Shown here: positions 48,389-57,869 of the stretch, piece after piece | Layout of the letters: each line of letters begins with the position of its first letter | Position numbering within the stretch: the first letter of the stretch is position 1 | Assembly: GCF_003364255.1 (NCBI RefSeq) | Contig: NZ_NXLR01000005.1 | Location: 40,470-104,469, forward strand | Source of the DNA: Helicobacter marmotae | GTDB taxonomy: Bacteria; Campylobacterota; Campylobacteria; Campylobacterales; Helicobacteraceae | Length of the DNA stretch: 64,000 nt | Reading direction: 5' to 3' | The notes under the pieces: model-generated | Databases searched by the model: none | Seen by the model: only the letters and a program-made list of their open reading frames with translations | What the model was told of the DNA's origin: nothing | Made by a program: the position numbers and the translations under genes

Positions 48389-49588
48389 ATGGAAGCAAAA
48401 GCCCCAAGATTAAGTGCTGCATTATTAAAGCGTATTTTTATCGCTGCGAGTATTCGCCGCTGGAATGACCAAGCTACACCAGTAGAGTTTGTCGAGCTTG
48501 ATAAGCAAGCCCATAAAATTGTCATAGCCTATATTTTGGCAAAGTATGAGGAAAATAATGGCGGGAAGATTGATTGGGAGAGGTTGATATTGCAATTTTG
48601 CTTTGAGTTTTTTGAGCGCATTGTTTTAACAGACATTAAGCCTCCAGTGTTTCATCAGCTCCGCGCTTCTCATAATAAGGAGCTTGTGGAGTTTGTATGC
48701 GAGCAGCTTGTGGGTGAATTAGGGGAGTATGAGTTTTTCCCTATGATGAGAGAGTATTTGATAAGCCAAAAAGCAAATCTTGAAAAACAGATTCTAAAAG
48801 CCTCACATTATTATGCCTCTAAATGGGAGTTTGATATTATTTATAACTTTAATAGTTCAATGTATGATGTGCAAAATATCCGTGATGAGATTAATAAGCA
48901 AGTTGAAGAGCATTATCATTTAGTGGGTATGCAGCAAATTATGCTTTATGAAAATGTGCGCGAGCTTGTGGCGATGTTTGGGCAGTTGCGATTCCAAAAG
49001 CGTTGGAGTCAAACGCCTAGAATCCCCGCTACTTCCGTGCTAGGGCATACCCTTGTAGTGGCTCTCAGTGCGTATTTAGCAAGCTTTGATATAGGCTGTT
49101 GTGAGAAAATGCGCATTAATCACTTTCTTTGCGGGCTTTTCCATGATTTGCCAGAAATTTTAACGCGCGATATTATCTCGCCCATTAAACGTAGCGTGCG
49201 GGGGCTTGATAGATTGATTAAAGAGATTGAAGAAGAGGCGGTGAGAAAGAAAATCTTAAGTATAGTGCCTGCGAATATCCAAGAAGATATAAAGTATTTC
49301 ACACAAGATGAATTTGCTAATCGCTATATGATTGAGCATTTCCCGCATAATGCCTTAAATGGGGAGGAATTGATGAGTAAATTTAATGCCAATGAGTATA
49401 ACCCCATTTATGGAGAGTTTTTGAAGATTTTTGATCATTTAAGTGCATATTTAGAGGCAAAAATCTCTATAAGTCATGGCATTTCAAGTGATGATTTGGT
49501 TTTTGGCGCACAGGGGATATATGAAAAATGTGCAAATAAAATCGTGCAAAATATCGATATAGGCAAGCTTTTTAGGGATTTTGCTTAA
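48389..49588 (+). CDS. HD-domain phosphohydrolase (YfbR-like C-terminal part)
   Basis: The 399-residue soluble protein has a helical N-terminal half and an HD domain from about residue 215: GHTLVVALSAYLA (first His), LCGLFHDLPEILTRDIISPIKR (HD pair) and a later IFDHLSAYLEA aspartate. The pattern resembles YfbR/HDDC2-type nucleotidases. Substrate unknown. AAGGA precedes the ATG by six bases. Confidence 0.8.
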   Translation: MEAKAPRLSAALLKRIFIAASIRRWNDQATPVEFVELDKQAHKIVIAYILAKYEENNGGKIDWERLILQFCFEFFERIVLTDIKPPVFHQLRASHNKELVEFVCEQLVGELGEYEFFPMMREYLISQKANLEKQILKASHYYASKWEFDIIYNFNSSMYDVQNIRDEINKQVEEHYHLVGMQQIMLYENVRELVAMFGQLRFQKRWSQTPRIPATSVLGHTLVVALSAYLASFDIGCCEKMRINHFLCGLFHDLPEILTRDIISPIKRSVRGLDRLIKEIEEEAVRKKILSIVPANIQEDIKYFTQDEFANRYMIEHFPHNALNGEELMSKFNANEYNPIYGEFLKIFDHLSAYLEAKISISHGISSDDLVFGAQGIYEKCANKIVQNIDIGKLFRDFA

Positions 49589-49613
49589 ATTTCTCAATCG
49601 CTTTTGCATAGCC

Positions 49614-52065
49614 TTAAGGTGTGCTAATACTTGAGGTAATATCTTGCCAATTTTTAGCCTCATAGATATTTTCTTTGACACTAAAGGCTTTTTCAATACT
49701 TAGAATCTCCTCAAATGGTGAATTTGAATGATAGAGTATGCGAGATTCTCCCTTAGGGTAAGAATGAGCGCAAGTAATATTGGCAAAATAGCAAATCATA
49801 GAGGCAATATCTGCATTACTCATAAGCATTCCATCACGCTTTAAGGGGGCATTTTCAAAAAAGCCCTTGACTAATAAAAGTGCGTCAGATTGCTTACCTA
49901 GCTGTTCTCCATGATTATTTAGAATCTGCTTAAAGCTATCATAATGCCCATGGTCGCTTGCGATAATAATAGCACTATTATCATAGATATGCTCATTTTT
50001 AAGATAGGTAAGCCATTGTGTGATGGCTTGAATAGAGCAGAGTTCATTATTGTAGTGGTTGTGGTTATAGGCATTTTGATATTCTTTGACAATGATATTT
50101 TTATAGGCTTGTGGGAGCTGACTTTGGGCTGATATATTGGGCTTGCAATCATGGTCTAGATACCATGGGTAATGCGAGCTTAGGCTTTTTATGTATTTAA
50201 AAGTGGGCTTTTGGGCGTTGGTATTTGAAGTGAGGGGAAACATAGCGATGTCGGAGAAATATTTGATTTGTGTATGGAAGTCATCAAGTGCATTAACAGA
50301 GGCAAAGAGCCATCGTTCATCTTTGTAGATTCGCGCTCTTATGGTGTATGGAGCGGCTCGAAATAAGCCTATGGAGATGAGTGTGCCTAGTGCATTATGA
50401 GATTTTTTATAATCTGCTAGGCTTTGGGTGATATAGGATTGGAGATGGTATTGTTGTATATAAGCACCCATATACTCTCCCTTATTCTCAGCCAATGTAG
50501 CCTCATCCCCTAGCACTTTGGCTAAATCTTCTTTACGCAAGGGGTCTAGCCCATATAGAGCAATCTCATAGCCATTTTCTTGCAAAGTTTTGGGGATCTT
50601 GCTAAAGGCTTGTAGATATGAATCATAGGGGCGCTTTATGCCCTGCTTAAGCAGGGAGAGTGTGGTGTAGCTATGCCCTCCTAAAATGGCTGGGGTGTTA
50701 AATTGTGTGTTATTTGAAGTAGCAAGGGTGTTGTGATAATAAGTAAAGCCCTTAAAGTGCTCTTGCAATGTGGGATTATCTTCTAGCATTATCTCAAAAT
50801 GCGAGCCACTAAAGGCATCTAAGATAAGCACGAGTATATTTTTATCCTTAGAGAATGCAAGGAGTTTGTCATTGTATGAGGGGAGCTCTGTGGAGCTAAG
50901 ATGTGAAGTCTCACTTGAGTGAAAGATATGAAAGCCATAGATTCCACTTAAGCTTAGTAGCCATAAACTTATGATGGCAAAGATGTTTCTTAATATATGC
51001 GGGAAGTGATAAAGCACAAAGCATAACCCAAGTGTGCAAAGCCCATAGATGAGGTCAAAGTATTTATTAAATCTCCCATAGATAGGTGCTCCTCCTTGAA
51101 ATACGAAATTCTCTAATACCCCATAGCTTTTAAAGCGATAATCCCCCACAAGCACAAACGTATATACCACCCCAATACATAAAATCACACTTAAACCATA
51201 ACTCATAAGCTTAAGCATAGAAAACTTAAATATAAAAGCCTTATATAAAAAGCTAGAAAGATATATCAGCAAAGATGAAGAGAGAAGAAATATCCCAAAA
51301 AGCGCACAAAGGGTATGTAGAGTCTGGGTAGCATCAAATTGTGATACATCACTGCTATACACTGCAAAAGGTGTAAAAACACATATCATAAAGCATATAT
51401 TGATAATAGCAAGCATAGAGATATGCTGGTAGATTTTGGAATCTTGTGCATTCTCTTTGTTTGTGGAGTTGTGTTTATGTGTGAGTTTTTTAAAGAGGGA
51501 GTAAAAAGGCTTTTTGTCAGTTTGAGTTTGTGAAACGACTGAAGAATCTCTGTAGGCGACTAGTGATTCTTTAAGCAATTCTTCGCCTAGAGGCTCAGAA
51601 TGACAAGAGGATTGAATTGCTGGTGATTCTCTTAAAGATTCTTCGGGCATAAAGCCCAAAGAATGACAAGTGAGAGATTCACTTTTGACTTCACTCGTAT
51701 TGCTTTGATGTTGATTTATAGAAGTGGGGGTTTGGGAGTGTTTTTGAGTATTGGAATGTTTTGTAGAATTCTTATGGGTAAGGGGAGATTCTAGCTTTGA
51801 GGTGCTACTATCCGGGCTATACTCTGCCCCCCCCCCCGTTGCTTAAGAGAGTTTTTAAGAGAACTTTGAATTGCAGAAACATAAAAAGCCTTTGTAAGAG
51901 TGATGGGTTTAATTCTAAATTGAGGCGACTTAAGAAACTATAAAGCATTAAGAAATCATAGAGAAAACTTAGGCTAGAATACGCCAAAAGGCACTCCTTA
52001 GAGAATTTGAGAATATAGAGGAGTGATATACCAAAAGGAGCAAATATGCTTTTACATACTTTCAT
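49614..52065 (-). CDS. Membrane sulfatase/phosphatase-fold protein, tract-broken
   Basis: From the ATG at 52065 the frame runs 76 codons (two hydrophobic stretches) into a G11 tract (51837-51827) and stops just after. With G10 it would continue through a Ser/Thr/Asn-rich linker into the long frame ending at 49614, about 816 residues. The main part has about five TM helices, then an alkaline-phosphatase-superfamily domain: LVLILDAFSG (metal Asp), NTPAILGGHSY (likely Thr nucleophile) and IIIASDHGHYDSF (DHG metal site). Relatives are phosphoethanolamine or phosphoglycerol transferases, so lipid A or surface glycan decoration is likely. An embedded repeat lies at 51536-51675. Whether the 52065 segment is its true N-terminus is inferred from frame continuity only. 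Confidence 0.7.
51536..51675. repeat. Family-A repeat embedded in a coding frame
   Basis: This stretch has the family-A parts: GAAGAATCTCTGTAGG, CAATTCTTCG, hairpin GCCT-AG-AGGC (51585-51597), CAGAATGACAAG, and a second AGATTCTTCGGGC-ATAAA-GCCC unit. On the minus strand it reads in frame within the sulfatase-fold gene, adding about 45 residues that include CHSLGFMPEESLRES and CHSEPLGEELLKESL. These are the peptides the repeat encodes elsewhere in spurious frames. Confidence 0.8.
51827..51837 (-). repeat. Poly-G tract (G11 on minus strand) in the sulfatase-fold gene
   Basis: C11 on the plus strand. Read from 52065 it follows AAC, and with eleven G the frame stops three codons on (AGA GTA TAG). 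With G10 the next codons are GCA GAG TAT, continuing in the long frame. It is the probable on/off switch. Confidence 0.82.
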
Positions 52066-52069
52066 TATG

Positions 52070-52080
52070 CCCCCCCCCCC
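52070..52080 (-). repeat. Poly-G tract (G11) just upstream of the 52065 start
   Basis: C11 on the plus strand, ending four bases before the ATG at 52065. All three upstream frames close before any start codon can reach the tract, so it is probably untranslated. It occupies the SD position; its length could change ribosome binding or promoter spacing for either divergent gene. Confidence 0.7.
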
Positions 52081-52183
52081 GCAGCCTAAAAGCTAAACTT
52101 TTATTTTTTCACGTATTGTTTGTTTCCATTTTTACATTTTTTATATTTCATACATTCACCTTTTGTATTCAAGGCAGGTGAAA

Positions 52184-53143
52184 ATGAGAGTGTGCATTGT
52201 GATTCCAGCCCATAATGAAGAGGCTGTACTTGAGATGACGTATAAAGAATTGCAAAAGGTGTTTATAGATTTGCTAGGCAAGGGGGAAATTGCTAAGGAT
52301 AGCTTTTTATGCTTTGTAGATGATGGAAGCAAGGATAGCACTTGGGAGATTCTCACACATTTAGCAAGCAATACCCACATCCGCACTACTGCCTTGAAGC
52401 TTTCGCGCAATTTTGGACATCAAAACGCGCTTTTAGCAGGGCTAGAATATGTGGCTGATAAATGCGATTATGCGTTAAGCATAGATTGTGATTTGCAAGA
52501 TGATATTTTGGCAATTTATGAGTTTATTGCTAAGGCTAAGGCTGGGGCGGAAGTGATTTTGGGGGTGCGAAAATCACGCAAAAAAGATAGCTTTTTTAAA
52601 AAATATAGCGCGTTAGGGTTTTATAAATTTATGGCATTTATGGGTGTGAAAATCACTTATAATCATGCTGATTATAGAGCGCTCTCATCGCGCGCGATAA
52701 AGGCATTGCTCCAATTCAAAGAGCGCAATCTTTTCTTACGTGCTTTGGTGCCCTTGCTTGGGTTTAAAACCGATAGGGTAGAGTATGATAGATTAGAGCG
52801 ATATGCGGGGGAAAGCAAATACCCCCTTGCCAAAATGCTCTCTTTTGCAGGCAATGGTATTACAAGCTTTAGCATTATGCCCTTGCGTTTTGTAAGTATG
52901 TTGGGCATGGTGTTTTTTGCTATGTCTTTAGGTTTGGGCGTGTATGCACTTTGTGTGAAGTTTCTTAGCGATGGTGTGGTGTATGGCTGGACTTCTACGA
53001 TTGTGCCTTTGTGCTTTTTTAGCGGGGTGCAGCTTTTGAGCTTGGGAGTGATTGGCGAGTATATAGGTAAGATTTATGCTGAGACTAAGGAGCGACCTCG
53101 CTACTTTATAGAAGATATTGCCAACCCGATAAAGGAAGCTTAA
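52184..53143 (+). CDS. GtrB-like polyprenyl-phosphate glycosyltransferase
   Basis: From ATG 52184 (AAGGCAGGTGAAA upstream) the protein has 319 residues. The N-terminal GT2 domain shows VCIVIPAHNEEAVL, FVDDGSKDST and SIDCDLQDD (metal-binding Asp). The C-terminus has two TM helices (about 235-258 and 270-295). This is the DPM1/GtrB type that loads a sugar onto undecaprenyl phosphate at the inner membrane face. Polytopic proteins like those at 53727 and 31037 could use such a lipid-linked donor. An in-frame TTG at 52163 is a poorer start. Confidence 0.87.
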   Translation: MRVCIVIPAHNEEAVLEMTYKELQKVFIDLLGKGEIAKDSFLCFVDDGSKDSTWEILTHLASNTHIRTTALKLSRNFGHQNALLAGLEYVADKCDYALSIDCDLQDDILAIYEFIAKAKAGAEVILGVRKSRKKDSFFKKYSALGFYKFMAFMGVKITYNHADYRALSSRAIKALLQFKERNLFLRALVPLLGFKTDRVEYDRLERYAGESKYPLAKMLSFAGNGITSFSIMPLRFVSMLGMVFFAMSLGLGVYALCVKFLSDGVVYGWTSTIVPLCFFSGVQLLSLGVIGEYIGKIYAETKERPRYFIEDIANPIKEA

Positions 53144-53189
53144 GTATAAGAAACTTCGCTACCCGCAAGAGAAACCCACACATAATAAA

Positions 53190-53600
53190 CACCTACAAAG
53201 GAAATTACTTTGGCATCACGAGGGAGGGCGCAAGCCCGACCGAAGAATCTCTATAAGAATCACTAGTCGCCCACAGAGATTCTTCGGTCATTACCACTCC
53301 CGCTAGAGGCGACAATGAGTCCAATCCGCAAGACAAAATTACCTCACAAGGGAAGTTAGTTTGTCATGTCTTTGCTTTCGCAAGAAAGCGAAGAATTGCT
53401 CTTATCCGCTAAAGACTCTTTAATAGAATCGCTAAAGACTCCCGTCTCTTGTCATGTCTAGAGCCTGTGTAGTAGAGGAAATTGCTTTTAAGCTTCTAGT
53501 AATTCCTTTAGAGATTCTTGGGGGAGACAATCTCCCTGTGAGAGGCGACAAACTTTGCTACCGCTCGGGAGTTGGGCAGATTTCCCCCGCCTTCATTCAA
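53190..53600. repeat. Cluster of family-A repeats
   Basis: Units show GAAGAATCTCT, CACTAGTCGCCCACAGAGATTC, TTTGTCATGTC and a hairpin GCTTTC-GCAA-GAAAGC (53373-53388, same stem as at 44556). Some ends are degenerate. From 53600 to 53726 there is AT-rich DNA that probably carries the promoter of the next gene, with no clear TATAAT. Confidence 0.75.
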
Positions 53601-53726
53601 GTATAAGCACTCAAACATACATAAAAAGCCCATAGTTGAGAGGGAATGAAATAAAATAAGCATCTAAGAAATATTTTGATAAACTCTTCTATACATTTTT
53701 ACACAATTCCATTATAAGGAGTGCAA

Positions 53727-55414
53727 ATGGCTAGGCAAATGACCCTGCGGGGGGGGGGCAGCTATTAGCTAAATCCCTGCCTTGGCAGATAGGATTTATA
53801 GGTTTTGTATGTTTGTATTGTCTGGGCGTGGCTTATGGTAGCGCTTTTAGCGTGATTGATGATCACACACTTTTAAAAACACTTTTTTCTCACAAAAATA
53901 TCCCCTTTTTTATTCAGCCAGAAATTGGCAGATTCTATCCGCTTGATGGGCAGGAGCTTAATATCCTAAGTGCGCTATTTGGGCTAAGTGCAAATGTTTT
54001 TTATACTTTTAATGCCATTTGCGTGGCTGTGGTTGTCTTTGCGTTGCGCTATGGGTTTAATGTAATCCTTTTAGAGATAGTCCATACTTATGGCTTAAAT
54101 AATGAGCGACCAAGCATTGCTGTGCGTAAAATCCCTTATGTCGTGGATATATTATTGATACTCTTATTGCTTTCCCCTGCATTTATTACTTCGCAACTTC
54201 GGCTTTTTGTGCCTGAACGTATGGAATTTGTGTTTTTAAGCCTTTTTTTGATGTGCTATGCCTATGTGTTAAGTAAGCCGCGGGGCTTTTGGAGCTATTT
54301 TGCGCTTGTGTGCGGGATAGTGTGTGCAAATATCAGTATGTATTATAAAGAGACTACCTTTGCATTTTTATGTGCTTTTGGCTTTGTGCATTTAGTTGGT
54401 GCGTATATCAGTAAAGCCCCTTGCAAATGGGAAATAAAGATTTTTGATTGTGCGCTTGTTTTAGGGGCTATAGCTTGGTTTGTGCTATATGTGTGCCTTA
54501 TTTTGCTCCCTAAAACCTCTCAAGGATTCTACGGGGAGAGTTATTATGGAGCAGCCCTTGTGTTTGCAAAGGCAATTTTTACCAATATGTGTAGTGAGCC
54601 GTTTTTGTATGGAGCTACCTTTGGTGCGCTTGTATATAGAATCTACGCCCTGCTTTTTAAAAAGCAGCCCTTTAATGCCCTGCTTGATGCGAGCATAGTC
54701 GGATGTGGAGTATTGCTCCTAGAATATGCGATTTTAAAGATAGTCTCATATCATTATTTGCTTCCGGCATATATTTTTGGCTGCATTGTGCTAGGTGCAT
54801 GTGTGCTACTCTATTGGGCTAATGGCTACATTAGGGTGGTGGTGCTATGTTGTGGGCTTATGTTTGTAGGGAATAGTATCTTTACTTCTGCGTATGTGTG
54901 GGCGCATTATAAGTTTGTGCCACAAAATTTCCAAGCTACACTTGCCTTTGTGAGTGCTTATACTCAAGCTAAGGCTGGGACACGTATTTATATTGAAGGT
55001 GTAGATAGGGTAGCGAATGTAGAGGTGTATCATAGTTTTTATGAGTGGCTTAAGGCTTATGGGGCTAGAGATTTTGACTTATTAAGTGATAGGGCAGTTG
55101 ATAGCCGTGCCAAAGGGCGCGATAATAAGGAGGCTAAAATCAGTGTGTTTCAAAATGATGTTGCTATACCTAAACAAAGCGGGGATTTAGTGATACTCAC
55201 CCCCTATAGTCAAGAACCCTTTAATTTAGAGGGCTATAAGCAAAAGTATGAGCTACTTTTTAGCGCGGAGTATGGCTATAATGTCGCACATCTTGGGCTA
55301 AAAACGTTCATTAAACTTGCCTTGCTTAAAGCAGGCTTAGCACAAGGAGATACAATCCTCTCGCATAATGCCTTTGGCTTACCCTTGCATTTTTATGTAT
55401 TTAGGGTTAAGTAA
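53727..55414 (+). CDS. Polytopic membrane protein, phase-variable, out of frame here
   Basis: The ATG at 53727 has AAGGAG six bases upstream. Eight codons later a G10 tract (53749-53758) leads to a stop at 53766. With G11 the frame reads QLLAKSLPWQIGFIGFV and joins the long open frame that ends at 55414, about 562 residues. The protein has some ten TM helices and a soluble C-terminal part. It is a paralogue of the gene starting at 31037 (common GRF-Y/F-PL, ERMEF/ERLQV, CANISMYYKE/SANIALYYKE, LPL-x-x-Y-x-F). It follows a GtrB-like gene on the same strand, so a glycan-transfer role is likely but unproven. Confidence 0.8.
53749..53758 (+). repeat. Poly-G tract (G10), contingency switch
   Basis: Ten G at codons 8-11 of the gene starting at 53727. 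Present length is out of frame; eleven G restores it. The base context CTGC before the run is shared with the tract at 52070-52080. Confidence 0.87.
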
Positions 55415-55453
55415 GCTCCTTATGATACAAGCTTATAGGGCACTTATGGTAGC

Positions 55454-56161
55454 CTATATGCTATTTGTCTTTAGCTCATAGACAATAGGGAGCTCGATTT
55501 TTGTCGTTACATTGAGGATAGGGAAGTCATGCTGGGCTTTTTTGATAGCATTTATCGCAGCGATATTGAAAGGGTCATGTGGGCATGCTTTGACTAAGCG
55601 GATATTTGCCACCCTGCCGTCTTTATAAATAATAAACTCTACGACCACTTCGCCCTCTAAGCCTCGCTTTCTTGCCATTGTTGGGTATTTGTTTTTCCTA
55701 TCAATGGCACGTTTAATTTTAGAGAAAAGCTCATCTTCGCTTCCATCCCTATATGAGAGCGTTTGGATAACATCTCCTTCTTCTATTTTTTCACTCGGTT
55801 TTGCTTTGGGAGTTTGGGCAGGGGGGGTGATTTCCTCTTCTTTTTTAGCAAGTTTGCCATGCTCTTTGACTATCTCTTTATGATGATGTTTTTTCTTCTG
55901 CACGACAGGCTGGGGCTTAGGCGTATCGACATTTTCTTCATTTGAGGGATTTTGGAAAGTCGCCAAAGCAATGGTGGTGATATTATCCCCATTTTGCTGC
56001 AAGTCTATATTGTGAAAGAAGTCAAATAGCATAAGCACAAGCCCCGCATGCACTGCAAAGCTAATTAAGAATCCTGCACGATTAGAAGTGAAAAAGTGAC
56101 TATTTTGACTTAAGAGATTATATGTGTTATTTTGTTTTGGTTGAGATTCCAAAGTTTTCAT
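55454..56161 (-). CDS. tonB: TonB energy-transducing protein
   Basis: The 235-residue protein has one N-terminal TM helix (about 30-48, preceded by a short cytoplasmic stretch), a Pro/Lys/Glu linker with KKKHHHKE and a C-terminal TonB domain (YPTMARKRGLEGEVVVEFIIYKDGRVANIRLVKA). It transmits inner-membrane energy to outer-membrane receptors for iron, nickel or similar. It overlaps the exbD end by 35 bases; GGAGAAAGG precedes its ATG. Confidence 0.92.
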   Translation of the reverse strand: MKTLESQPKQNNTYNLLSQNSHFFTSNRAGFLISFAVHAGLVLMLFDFFHNIDLQQNGDNITTIALATFQNPSNEENVDTPKPQPVVQKKKHHHKEIVKEHGKLAKKEEEITPPAQTPKAKPSEKIEEGDVIQTLSYRDGSEDELFSKIKRAIDRKNKYPTMARKRGLEGEVVVEFIIYKDGRVANIRLVKACPHDPFNIAAINAIKKAQHDFPILNVTTKIELPIVYELKTNSI

Positions 56162-56510
56162 GACCTTTCTCCTTTAAAACATCAACAATTTGAATGAAGC
56201 TTTCAAATTTAGAATCTTTATCGCTTTTAAGCTGGATAAGTGTTTTATTATCAATATTAGCAATCTCCTCTTTGAGAGAGGGTATATCAATAGGCTTATC
56301 ATTGAAATAAATAATATTCTCACCATCAATAGTGATAACAATAGGCTTTTCATCTTTTGCTTGCTGGTTTTGACTTGCATATGGAAGCTCGACTTTTATT
56401 TGCCCTTGAGCGATGAAAGTTGATATGCTTAGCACAATGGCTAAAAGCACGAGCATAACATCAATGAGGGGAATTACATTCAAGCCGTCTCTTTTAGGGA
56501 TTCTCATCAT
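56127..56510 (-). CDS. exbD: ExbD biopolymer transport protein (TonB-linked)
   Basis: The 127-residue protein has one TM helix with the essential Asp (LNVIPLIDVMLVLLAIVLS, about residues 9-27) and a periplasmic domain. It forms the proton channel with ExbB. The gene starts one base after the exbB stop. It is distinct from the tolR copy at 12.3 kb. Confidence 0.93.
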   Translation of the reverse strand: MMRIPKRDGLNVIPLIDVMLVLLAIVLSISTFIAQGQIKVELPYASQNQQAKDEKPIVITIDGENIIYFNDKPIDIPSLKEEIANIDNKTLIQLKSDKDSKFESFIQIVDVLKEKGHENFGISTKTK

Positions 56511-56945
56511 CTAAGCCTTATTTTCTTTATGTGCAAGTTTGTAGCGATTAAGCATAACATCCATTTTACGCACAAAGCAGTTATACACAATTAAAGTAGG
56601 GATAGCCACGACTAGCCCAAGAGCCGTTGCCTTAAGGGCGGTAGATAAGCCAACCATAATGCTCTGAGCGTCCATACCCCCACTCATACCCATATCATAA
56701 AAGGTAATCATAATCCCAAGAACCGTGCCTAAAAGCCCCACATAAGGGGCATTAGAGTAGATGATATAGAGTGTTGTGAGATTCTTACTTAATGCTTCTT
56801 CTAATGCCTCTTCATCTGTATAGTCATTGAGGTTTAAACGGATATAAAAGATTAATCTTTCACAGCTAAACCATAGGCTTAAAAAGCTCATCAAGCCTAA
56901 AATAGCGAAAATAATATGGTCAATATTGTCTTTTAGAATCTCCAT
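56511..56945 (-). CDS. exbB: ExbB biopolymer transport protein (TonB-linked)
   Basis: The 144-residue protein has three TM segments and the family motif [22 protein letters not shown], followed by [20 protein letters not shown]. It is the short ExbB form known in Helicobacter. It heads the exbB-exbD-tonB operon and lies just below a Fur-box-like site. Confidence 0.93.
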   Translation of the reverse strand: MEILKDNIDHIIFAILGLMSFLSLWFSCERLIFYIRLNLNDYTDEEALEEALSKNLTTLYIIYSNAPYVGLLGTVLGIMITFYDMGMSGGMDAQSIMVGLSTALKATALGLVVAIPTLIVYNCFVRKMDVMLNRYKLAHKENKA

Positions 56946-56983
56946 AGGCGATACTCCAAATATGAATGAATAAATTTTGGGAT

Positions 56984-57002
56984 ATTATAAAAATCATTAT
57001 TA
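56984..57002 (-). promoter_or_regulatory. Fur box overlapping the -10 of exbB-exbD-tonB
   Basis: The minus strand at 57002-56988 reads TAATAATGATTTTTA, 14 of 15 matches to the TAATAATnATTATTA Fur consensus I recall for H. pylori. A perfect TATAAT (56989-56984) overlaps its downstream end, and the operon start lies about 40 bases on. Iron-dependent repression of a TonB system is expected. Confidence 0.6.
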
Positions 57003-57074
57003 AGATAACCTTATATTTGCTTTTAATTTCACTTAAACTTCATACTTCTATCAAGGTTTAGTATCTTGGTTTAT

Positions 57075-57455
57075 TGGTTATGTTTTGGCGTCATTGATTT
57101 AATATCTTGGTTTGTGTGAAATCAATTCACACAAACCGCCTAAAGCTTGACTTATAGCTAAGCTACGCTTATCTATCAAGTCTTTTTCTAAGGTATGTCT
57201 TACTTCACATAAAGTAAATTCTTGCACACGCCCTCAAAGCTTGACTAGTAAGCGCACTTTGTGCGTTTATCAAGTCGTTTTCTAAGGGTTTTAAGTTCTC
57301 GCCTAAAAGCGCCTGTACGGGGGGCACTTCTATTAATTTGATGTCTTGGTATGTGTGAAATGAATTCACACATACCGCCTAAAGCCCTGCGGGGGGCACT
57401 AGTTTTGACCTTTTTACCTTTTTGGGTGGTTTGGGTTTCTCCTACAAAAGGTAGT
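57075..57455. repeat. Family-B hairpin repeat, long copy
   Basis: The copy lies in the opposite orientation to the one at 36.6 kb. It has two variable hairpins: 57109-57137, stem GGTTTGTGTGAA/TTCACACAAACC; and 57348-57376, stem GGTATGTGTGAA/TTCACACATACC. Both are preceded by T-C-T-T and followed by GCCTAAAG. Between them are the GACTTATAGCTAAGC and GACTAGTAAGCGCAC hairpins. No gene is supported in it. Confidence 0.87.
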
Positions 57456-57800
57456 TCGTTTGTCATGTCTAGAGCCCCCAATAAGGGGCGAAGAATCTCT
57501 ATTTGATACACCAGAAATTCTCCAAGTTTGTCATTCTGAGGGAGGGCAACGCCTGACCGAAGAATCTCTTTTATCTACTAGAGACTCTCTAAAGGAATTG
57601 CCCCTATTGTCATTCTTTGGGAGCACAAGGTGGAGGTGAAGAATCTCTAAAGGAATCACTAGTCGCCCACAGAGATTCTTCGGTCATTACCACTCTCTAA
57701 GACATGACAATAGTGGTAGAGTCTCTAGTAAATCAAGCAGCAATTCTTCGGTAGCCATCACGCCTTCCCGCAAGAGGCGACAAATGAACTCTCTTTTTAG
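57456..57800. repeat. Family-A repeats joined to the family-B copy
   Basis: Three or so units follow the B copy without a gap: hairpin GCCCC-CAATAA-GGGGC at 57474-57489, constant GAAGAATCTCT, CACTAGTCGCCCACAGAGATTC, and a degenerate end near 57780. The B-A junction (CTACAAAAGGTAGTTCG) is shared with 38.5 and 60.9 kb. Confidence 0.8.
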
Positions 57801-57869
57801 AATTCCCAAATTCACTCGCCATAAAAAATATTCTTCACCTCTTGCAAAGCAGGATTTAAGATACAAGGT

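Noticed and set aside
57245..57511. 88-codon minus-strand frame in the exbB to DUF4105 gap
   Set aside because: It lies fully inside the family-B/A junction that recurs at 38.5 and 60.9 kb.
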